The notes under the pieces are model-generated. The model made no database searches. It saw only the letters and a list, made by a program, of their open reading frames with translations, and was not told where the DNA came from. From Dyella jiangningensis (GTDB lineage Bacteria; Pseudomonadota; Gammaproteobacteria; Xanthomonadales; Rhodanobacteraceae), in NCBI RefSeq assembly GCF_003264855.1, contig NZ_NFZS01000006.1, positions 124,001 to 188,000 of the forward strand: 64,000 nucleotides of DNA, in the 5' to 3' direction. Below are positions 58,333 to 64,000 of this stretch, piece by piece (position 1 is the first letter of the stretch; the number at the start of each line of letters is the position of its first letter). Made by a program: the position numbers and the translations under genes.

Positions 58333-59304
58333 ATGGACCGCACCACGACGCCGCGCCTCAATACCTTCGCGGGACTCAGCCTCATCCTCGACCGGGTCGC
58401 CGAAAAGCGCGACGAGTCGCTGTGGGTGAACGAGCATGGCTCCTCGGAACACGCCCGCTACCTCGTGCTCGACGCGCTCGGCCAGACCTACCTGCTGCCC
58501 GGCAGCGACGCGCTGCGCTGGCTGGACAGCGGCGAGCGCGAGCGCCTGCTCGGGGAGCTGAAGGCCACCTTCCTCGGCTTTGCCGCCGAACGTCCGCATT
58601 TCCTGCTGGCCGTCGACGACAGCGAACAGGCGGCCGCACTGGAAACGACGCTCGACGCACGACGCGCCGGCCTGCGCGACGTTGGCCTGTTGCTGGCCGC
58701 CGACGAAGCCGGCCTGTTCGCCTACGCCAAGGGCCTTGCCCACTGGCAGCGCGAAACCCGCTACTGCGCCTTCTGCGGTTCGCCGCTGATCCTGGTCGCC
58801 TCGGGCCATCGCGCCCAATGCACCAACGAGCAGTGCGGCCGCATGCATTTCCCCCGCACCGACGCGGCCGTCATCGTCATCGTGGAGCACGAAGGCGCCT
58901 GCCTGCTCGGACGCCAGGCCGGTTGGCCGAAGGGCCGCTATTCCACCCTGGCCGGCTTCGTGGAACCGGGCGAGGCGCTGGAAGACGCGGTGCGTCGCGA
59001 AGTGGCCGAGGAGTCCGGCGTGATCGTCGGCGACGTGTACTACCACTCCTCGCAGCCCTGGCCGTTGCCGCAGTCGCTGATGGTGGGCTTCACCGCCAAG
59101 GCCGTGTCGCGCGAGATCCGCCTGCGCGACCGCGAGCTGGAGGAAGCCCGCTGGTTCACGCCCGAGGACATCGTCAGCGGACTGGCCGACGGCAGCTTCC
59201 TGCCCTCGCTGCCGTTGTCCGTGTCCTATCGCCTGCTGGAGCACTGGCTGAAGCAGCGCGCGGGGCTGGATCTGGACACGCTGGTGGCGCAGGCGAAGCG
59301 CTGA
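58333..59304 (+). CDS. nudC: NAD+/NADH diphosphatase (mRNA deNADding enzyme)
   Basis: 323 aa. A zinc site of four Cys (CAFCG then CTNEQCG) separates an N-terminal domain from the Nudix domain, whose box GFVEPGEALEDAVRREVAEE is followed by the NudC-specific motif SQPWPLPQS. It splits NAD(H) to NMN(H) and AMP, and removes NAD caps from RNA. The zinc ribbon and the motif together make NudC rather than another Nudix enzyme likely. It is the last gene of the operon; a REPIN element starts 18 nt after its stop. Confidence 0.96.
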   Translation: MDRTTTPRLNTFAGLSLILDRVAEKRDESLWVNEHGSSEHARYLVLDALGQTYLLPGSDALRWLDSGERERLLGELKATFLGFAAERPHFLLAVDDSEQAAALETTLDARRAGLRDVGLLLAADEAGLFAYAKGLAHWQRETRYCAFCGSPLILVASGHRAQCTNEQCGRMHFPRTDAAVIVIVEHEGACLLGRQAGWPKGRYSTLAGFVEPGEALEDAVRREVAEESGVIVGDVYYHSSQPWPLPQSLMVGFTAKAVSREIRLRDRELEEARWFTPEDIVSGLADGSFLPSLPLSVSYRLLEHWLKQRAGLDLDTLVAQAKR

Positions 59305-59321
59305 GCGCGTACTCCTCCTCC

Positions 59322-59430
59322 CTGTAGGAGCGCACCCAGTGCGCGACCGCGGAACAGCAATCCAACATCGATACCGGATTTCCGCCACGCCACCTCCAAG
59401 TGCAGATCGCGCACTGGATGCGCTCCTACA
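59322..59430. repeat. REPIN-like pair of inverted REP elements, upstream of ampE
   Basis: Two REP-like arms face each other: CTGTAGGAGCGCACCCAGTG at 59322 and its near-complement ending CGCTCCTACA at 59430. Each arm starts with the GTAG tetranucleotide and carries its own palindrome (GCGCAC and GTGCGC in the left arm). The 60-nt space between arms has no gene. Confidence 0.8.
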
Positions 59431-59510
59431 TGAGGCTGCCATCTAGCCCTGTCCGCTGCTGGCCGTCACAGCCATGACCTACAATGCGGCCAACGACCGG
59501 AGACCGTTTC

Positions 59511-60380
59511 ATGGCTGTCAGCCTGCTCACCGCCCTCATTGCCCTTGGCCTGGTGCACGTCGCTCCGCAGCTGACGCACTGGCGCGGTGACGGCGGCTTC
59601 CGGCGCTGGGTGGCGCAGCTGGGCGACACCAGCGGACCGGCGCGCGCCACGGTGACGCTCGGCGTGCCCGTGGTGCTGTGCCTGCTGGTGGTGTGGCTGA
59701 TCAGCCTGTTGCCGGCCAGCGAACTGCTGCGGCTGGTCTTCTCCCTGGTCGTGCTGCTGTATTGCTTTGGACCGCATGCGTTCGAGGCGGACCTGGAAGC
59801 CATCATCAAGGCGCCCGATCAGCCGACGCGCGAGGCCGCGGCGCAGGCGTTGTCCGACGACGGCGAAGCGGTGAGCTGGAACGCCATCGCGCTTGGCGAG
59901 GCCACCGCCTACGCCGCGTTGCGACGCCGCTTCGGCGTGTTGCTGTGGTTCTTCGTGCTCGGGCCGACCGGCGCACTGCTGTATCGCCTGGCGCAGACGC
60001 TGGGCCGCGATCCCAGCCTGCGGGTGGACGCAGCCGCGCAACGCGCGGCACGCACCTTCGCCAACATCGCCGACTGGCTGCCAGCGCAGTTGATGGTGTT
60101 CACGCTGGCGCTGGTCGGCCATTGGGATGCGGTGATCGGTGCATGGAAACAGTGGCACCAGCAGCAGGCGCCCAACAGCTGGTATGTCGAAGGCCCGGGC
60201 TTCCTCGGTGCCGCCGCGCGCGCCGACGTGCAGGTCGACATCGAAGCGGGCGACGGCTATGCCGAAGAGCGCACCGACACCATCGGCGAACTGATCCGCC
60301 TGCGCGGTGCGCTGCTTCGCGCCCTGCTGGCGTGGTTGAGCGTGGTGGCGTTGATCGTGTTGGCAGGGTGGATGAGCTGA
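59511..60380 (+). CDS. ampE: AmpE-like membrane protein (CobD/AmpE family)
   Basis: 289 aa from the ATG at 59511, with GGAG upstream; an in-frame ATG at 59484 is less well placed. Hydrophobic segments lie near the N-terminus (VSLLTALIALGLVHVA), at LGVPVVLCLLVVWLISLLPA, in the middle (FGVLLWFFVLGPTGALLYRL), and at the C-terminus (LLAWLSVVALIVLAGWM). The conserved FGVLLWFFVLGPTGALLYRL block fits the AmpE family, thought to sense or signal in beta-lactamase induction next to ampD. No ampD is adjacent. REPIN-type repeats flank the gene on both sides. The function of AmpE itself remains unclear. Confidence 0.85.
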   Translation: MAVSLLTALIALGLVHVAPQLTHWRGDGGFRRWVAQLGDTSGPARATVTLGVPVVLCLLVVWLISLLPASELLRLVFSLVVLLYCFGPHAFEADLEAIIKAPDQPTREAAAQALSDDGEAVSWNAIALGEATAYAALRRRFGVLLWFFVLGPTGALLYRLAQTLGRDPSLRVDAAAQRAARTFANIADWLPAQLMVFTLALVGHWDAVIGAWKQWHQQQAPNSWYVEGPGFLGAAARADVQVDIEAGDGYAEERTDTIGELIRLRGALLRALLAWLSVVALIVLAGWMS

Positions 60381-60456
60381 CCCTCGGCAGGAAATATCAC
60401 CGCCGCGCCGAGGCAAGACCACCGCACGGAACACCTTCTTGCCGACCCCGCGATCC

Positions 60457-60539
60457 CTGTAGGAGCGCACCCAGTGCGCGAAAAGCCTACGTAGCGGTAC
60501 GCCCAACCTCCGCGGTCGCGCACTGGGTGCGCTCCTACA
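60457..60539. repeat. REPIN-like pair of inverted REP elements, downstream of ampE
   Basis: The left arm starts CTGTAGGAGCGCACCCAGTG at 60457 and the inverted arm ends at 60539. The left arm is identical to that of the element at 59322 over about 24 nt. It lies between the convergent ampE and fusion genes, so it could also act as a transcription-ending hairpin. Confidence 0.82.
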
Positions 60540-60553
60540 CGGGGAGTTGACGC

Positions 60554-62428
60554 TCAGGCGACATCGCCGCGCAGCTCGCGCACCCGCGCTTCCAACGTGG
60601 CCATGCGCGCATCCAGCGGTGCGATCGGCGCGCCAGCCACCAACTCCACCCTCGCGCGGAATCGTCGCGGCAATCGTGCGCGATGCAGCATCGAGTCGCG
60701 ACGGCTCCACACGCTGCCCCACAGGCCACGCAGCGCGAGCGGCACCACCGGCACCGGGCGACGTTCGAGAATGCGCGCGACGCCAGGACGGAACGGCGCG
60801 ATATCGCCATCGCGCGTCAACCCGCCCTCGGGGAAGATGCACACCAGTTCGCCATCCGCCAACGCGGCATCCACATCCTCGTACGCACGTTGCAGCACGG
60901 CCGGGTCTTCCTTCTGCCCCGCGATGGGGATCGCCTTCGCCGTGCGGAACACGAAGTTCAGCACCGGGATGTTGAAGATCTTGTAGTACATGACGAAACG
61001 CGCGGGACGCCGCAGGTTTGCCATCAACAGCAGCGGGTCCATGAAGCTGACGTGGTTGCACACGAGCAGCGCCGGGCCTTCGTCCGGAATCTGTTCCAGC
61101 CCATCCGCGCGCACGCGGTACAGCGTGTTCACCAGCACCCAGGTGATGAAGCGCATCAGGAACTCGGGCACCAGCGTGAAGATGTACACCGCCACCGCCA
61201 CGTTGAGTACTGCCGCGGCAAGGAAGATCTGCACCGCCGTGAGCCCGAGTGCGCCAAGCGCCAGCCCGAAGCCGGAGGCGAGGCAGATCAGCAGCGCGTT
61301 GAGGATGTTGTTGCCGGCAATCACTCGCGACAGTCGCTCGCGCGGCGTGCGCGCCTGCACGTAGGCGAACAGCGGCACCACGTAGAAACCGCTGAATACG
61401 CCGATCAGCGTCAGATCCATCACCACGCGCCAGCTGCCGGCGCTGCGCAGGAAACCGTGCCAATCCAGCCCATGCACGGCGGCCAGGTGCGGGTGCGCGA
61501 AGTACAGGTCTACGCCGAACGCGGTGAGGCCGAACGCGCCCAGCGGCACCAGGCCCACTTCCACGCGGCGTCCCGACATGCGTTCACACAGCAGCGCGCC
61601 GATGCCCGTGCCCAGCGAGAACAGCGTGAGCACCAGCGTATTCACCGAGCCATCGCCGCCCAGGTTCATGCGCGTGTAGTTGGGCAACTGCGCCACCAGC
61701 ACCGTGCCGAAGAACCAGAACCACGAAATGCCGAGCACCGCGTTGAACACCTTGCGGTCTTCGCGCGTGATGCCCAGCACGCGCGCCGTTTCGGTGAGCG
61801 GATTCCAGTTGAACACCAGGTCGGGCGCCGTGGCCGGTGCCGGCGGAATGCGGCGACTGGCGAGATAGCCCACCACCGCGACGAGTATCGTCACGGTGGA
61901 TGCCGCCACCGGCCCATAGCCCGCGATGAGCATCAGCGAGTTGCCGGCGATCATGCCGATCAGCATCGAGAGCTGCGTGCCCATTTCCACCAGGCCGTTG
62001 CCGCCCACCAGCTCCTCGGGTTTCAGCGCCTGCGGCAGGATCGCGTACTTGATCGGCCCGAACGTGGTCGAATGCATGCCCATCAGGAACAACACCACCA
62101 GCAGCAAGGTGGTGTGATGCGTGTAGAAGCCCACGGCCGCCACCAGCATCGCGGCGATCTCGAACAGCTTCACGTAGCGGATGATGCGCGACTTCTCGTA
62201 TTTCTCGGCCAACTGGCCCGCGGTGGCCGAAAACAGGAAGTAGGGCAGGATGAACAGCGCCGGTGCCAGGTTGGTGTAGAGCGACACGGTGTGGTCATCC
62301 AGCCCCATCTGGAACGCCACCAGCATGACCATCGCGTTACGGAACGCGTTGTCGTTGAACGCGCCCAGTGCCTGCGTCCAGAAGAACGGGGCGAAACGGC
62401 GGCTTCCCAGCAGTTGGAACTGGCTCAT
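60554..62428 (-). CDS. MFS transporter fused to a PlsC-type 1-acylglycerol-3-phosphate acyltransferase
   Basis: 624 aa. Residues about 1-415 are an MFS transporter resembling LplT (FNDNAFRNAMVMLVAFQMG, GMHSTTFGPIKYAILPQAL). From about 420 on is a PlsC domain with catalytic NHVSFMDPLLL (His and Asp) and the glycerol-binding FPEGGLTRDGD. LplT flips lysophospholipid inward and Aas reacylates it; here flippase and acyltransferase are one chain, without the AMP-ligase part of Aas. The likely role is inner-membrane phospholipid repair, the acyl donor being acyl-ACP or acyl-CoA. Convergent with ampE across the REPIN element. Confidence 0.88.
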   Translation of the reverse strand: MSQFQLLGSRRFAPFFWTQALGAFNDNAFRNAMVMLVAFQMGLDDHTVSLYTNLAPALFILPYFLFSATAGQLAEKYEKSRIIRYVKLFEIAAMLVAAVGFYTHHTTLLLVVLFLMGMHSTTFGPIKYAILPQALKPEELVGGNGLVEMGTQLSMLIGMIAGNSLMLIAGYGPVAASTVTILVAVVGYLASRRIPPAPATAPDLVFNWNPLTETARVLGITREDRKVFNAVLGISWFWFFGTVLVAQLPNYTRMNLGGDGSVNTLVLTLFSLGTGIGALLCERMSGRRVEVGLVPLGAFGLTAFGVDLYFAHPHLAAVHGLDWHGFLRSAGSWRVVMDLTLIGVFSGFYVVPLFAYVQARTPRERLSRVIAGNNILNALLICLASGFGLALGALGLTAVQIFLAAAVLNVAVAVYIFTLVPEFLMRFITWVLVNTLYRVRADGLEQIPDEGPALLVCNHVSFMDPLLLMANLRRPARFVMYYKIFNIPVLNFVFRTAKAIPIAGQKEDPAVLQRAYEDVDAALADGELVCIFPEGGLTRDGDIAPFRPGVARILERRPVPVVPLALRGLWGSVWSRRDSMLHRARLPRRFRARVELVAGAPIAPLDARMATLEARVRELRGDVA

Positions 62429-62636
62429 GCGGATCCCTGGCGCGATGTCGGCGCAAGCCTAGCGCGAAACCAAGGTACCCATCATCCGCACGGCAACGAC
62501 CGCCGAATGGCAAACACGGCAGTTTTCAACCACGCCCGAAGCCCGTTCAATCCGTGCTACCCATGCGATGCGCGCCCTGTTCCGGCCGGCGCTCGCCTAC
62601 GTGCACTGCCTTTGGTTCATCCCACGGAGAAGCAAC

Positions 62637-63122
62637 ATGGCAACCCCAGCGAAGAACACGGTGTGTCTCTGGTTCAATGGCGACGCCGAAGATGCGGCGC
62701 GCTTTTACGCCAAGACCTTTCCCGACTCATCCGTCGATGCGGTGCACCGCGCGCCGGGCGACTATCCGTCGGGACAGCAGGGCGACGTGTTGACGGTCGA
62801 GTTCACCGTGATGGGCATCCCGTGCATCGGGCTCAATGGCGGGCCCATGTTCAAGCACAGCGAAGCCTTCTCGTTCCAGGTGGCCACGCAGGACCAGGCC
62901 GAAACCGATCGCTACTGGAACGCAATCGTCGGCAACGACGGCCAGGAGAGCGACTGCGGCTGGTGCAAGGACAAGTGGGGCCTGTCGTGGCAGATCACGC
63001 CGGTGGCCTTGATCAAGGCATTCACCGATCCTGATCGCGTGGCCGCCAAGCGCGCGTTCGATGCCATGATGACGATGAAGAAGATCGACGTCGCCGCCAT
63101 CGAGGCAGCACATCGCGGCTGA
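62637..63122 (+). CDS. VOC-superfamily protein (PhnB-like)
   Basis: 161 aa from the ATG at 62637, with ACGGAGAAGC upstream; a longer frame to 62568 is rejected. It has the PhnB-like VOC features: VCLWFNGDAEDAARFYAKTF at the start, GIPCIGLNGGPMFKHSEAFS in the middle, and CGWCKDKWGLSWQITP near residue 120. Members are often called 3-demethylubiquinone-9 3-methyltransferase-like, but most lack proof of that activity. No metal-ligand set can be confirmed by eye. It precedes the SLOG-type gene by 65 nt on the same strand. Confidence 0.82.
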   Translation: MATPAKNTVCLWFNGDAEDAARFYAKTFPDSSVDAVHRAPGDYPSGQQGDVLTVEFTVMGIPCIGLNGGPMFKHSEAFSFQVATQDQAETDRYWNAIVGNDGQESDCGWCKDKWGLSWQITPVALIKAFTDPDRVAAKRAFDAMMTMKKIDVAAIEAAHRG

Positions 63123-63187
63123 GCCGGTGTCGTCGATGCGCGAGGTTGCTACAGCCTGGCAGCACATTCCCATCGGAAGGAACCCGC

Positions 63188-63712
63188 ATGGCCACATCCC
63201 ACCGTCGCCCACAGGTGTGCGTCCTGGGCAGCGCCGAACCGGGCTCCGCTGCCTACGCGTTGGCCGGCGATGCAGGAGCGCTGCTCGCAAGGCTGGGCAT
63301 CACCGTGGTCAGTGGTTGTGGAAGCCCGGCCACGCGGGTGGCGGCGGAACGTGCCATCGAGGAAGGCGGCCTGGTGGTCAGCGTCGTGCCGCCGGACGAG
63401 ATGCCTCCGGCGGACTGGCCCGCCACCGTCGCCATTCCCTGCGGCATGGGCGATGCGCGCAACCTGCTGATGGCACTCGCCGGCGATGCGTGCATCGTCA
63501 TTGGCGGTCGCGCGGGCACGATCTCCGAAGTCTGCCTGGCCTGGCTGCACAAGCGGCCGCTGCTTCCCCTGGTGGGTTGCGGCGGCTGGTCCGACGAGCT
63601 GCCATCGCATCCGCCGGACGAACGGCAGAACTCGCCCATCCTGCCTTGGAGCTCGACAGCGGAACTGGAACAGCAACTTCACGCCCTAGGCCTTGTCCAC
63701 ATTCGCGCATAG
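63188..63712 (+). CDS. SLOG/TIGR00725-family Rossmann-like protein
   Basis: 174 aa from the ATG at 63188, preceded by GGAAGGAACC; an in-frame ATG at 63146 has no such site. It has a nucleotide-binding Rossmann-like start (PQVCVLGSAEPGSAAYALAG), VVSGCGSPATRVAAERAIEE, GMGDARNLLMA and IGGRAGTISEV, the TIGR00725 pattern related to LOG phosphoribohydrolases. The LOG catalytic PGGxGTxxE is only partly kept (GGRAGTISE). The substrate is unknown; some SLOG proteins process or sense nucleotide signals. Confidence 0.8.
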   Translation: MATSHRRPQVCVLGSAEPGSAAYALAGDAGALLARLGITVVSGCGSPATRVAAERAIEEGGLVVSVVPPDEMPPADWPATVAIPCGMGDARNLLMALAGDACIVIGGRAGTISEVCLAWLHKRPLLPLVGCGGWSDELPSHPPDERQNSPILPWSSTAELEQQLHALGLVHIRA

Positions 63713-63776
63713 CGCGACGTTCGCGGCGCGACAGGCTCAGGCTCCAAACACGTCAACGATCCGGCGAGGCAACCCA

Positions 63777-64000
63777 TGCCACGAACAGCATCCTGCAGCT
63801 GTGGCCAGCTCCGCATCGAGGTCAACGGCGAACTGCGCGGCGTCGGCATCTGCCACTGCCTTGCCTGCCAGCAGCGAACCGGCAGCGCGTTCGCTGCCCT
63901 GGCGAGTTTCGCAGCGCCATTCCGTGTCACGGGCACGGCCACCGAATACCTGCGCACCGGTGACCAGGGCGCGCGATTCCGCTTCCGGTTCTGCCCGATA
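63777..64000 (+). CDS. GFA (CENP-V/GFA) family zinc-binding protein, partial (C-terminus beyond window)
   Basis: The open frame from the ATG at 63777 runs off the right edge after 74 codons. The N-terminus has the zinc-binding GFA signature: CSCGQLRIEV and CHCLACQQRTGSAFAAL, then FRVTG and a later FCP, consistent with the last ligand cluster. Family members include glutathione-dependent formaldehyde-activating enzyme, but most have no proven activity. It follows the SLOG gene by 64 nt on the same strand. Confidence 0.83.

Overview
The window is a 64 kb stretch of GC-rich chromosome from a gammaproteobacterium, most likely a member of the Rhodanobacteraceae/Xanthomonadaceae (a Dyella-, Luteibacter- or Rhodanobacter-like organism). 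The genus is an inference from three signs: a XanB2-type chorismatase next to aryl-polyene (xanthomonadin-like) genes, TonB-dependent receptors of the Xanthomonas/Caulobacter type, and operators matching the Xanthomonas xyl-box. No phage, insertion sequence, integrase or CRISPR array was seen.

Layout. (1) 1-6.3 kb: right end of an aryl-polyene/xanthomonadin-type pigment cluster on the minus strand (ACP, membrane protein, dehydratase, acyltransferase, LolA-like protein, MMPL exporter cut by the window edge), with the chorismatase gene xanB2 diverging from it. (2) 6.3-9.1 kb: a secreted protein of unknown function, glmU and a TonB-C-domain protein. (3) 9.2-16.7 kb: the complete F-type ATP synthase operon atpIBEFHAGDC, minus strand, with a promoter and a terminator visible; atpA carries a 2-nt frameshift as read. 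(4) 16.8-19.1 kb: phasin, queD, a small RRM-like protein and polyphosphate kinase 2.

(5) 19.3-54.4 kb: a 35-kb glucuronoxylan/xylose utilisation locus. A TonB receptor, a GPH symporter, a GH43 enzyme and an aldose epimerase (minus) diverge from a hexuronate-type MFS transporter, a GH10 xylanase and uxaC (plus). Next comes an eight-gene, largely overlapping minus-strand operon: GH67 alpha-glucuronidase, SGNH acetylesterase, mannonate dehydratase, GH43, GH3, kdgK, uxuB and GH35. A LacI-family regulator diverges from it. xylB-xylA-sugar porter, an AraC-type XylR and a second TonB receptor close the locus. The gene set takes xylan to xylulose-5-phosphate, and its glucuronate side chains to 2-keto-3-deoxy-6-phosphogluconate. 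One exact and three near copies of the xyl-box (TGGTAGCGCTAACA) lie in its regulatory gaps, two of them on recognisable promoters.

(6) 54.9-64 kb: a housekeeping region with elongator tRNA-Met, rppH, Fur-box-linked bfd and bfr, a coiled-coil membrane protein with a bactofilin, erpA, nudC, an ampE-like gene flanked by two REPIN-type repeats, an MFS-acyltransferase fusion, a VOC protein, a SLOG/TIGR00725 protein, and a GFA-family protein cut by the right edge.

Most of the window is recognisable biology. The parts most worth a second look are the xyl-box regulon with its two unrelated xylose-type regulators, the apparent CTG start of the GH67 gene, the atpA frameshift, the hairpin elements between atp cistrons and the REPIN pair around ampE.
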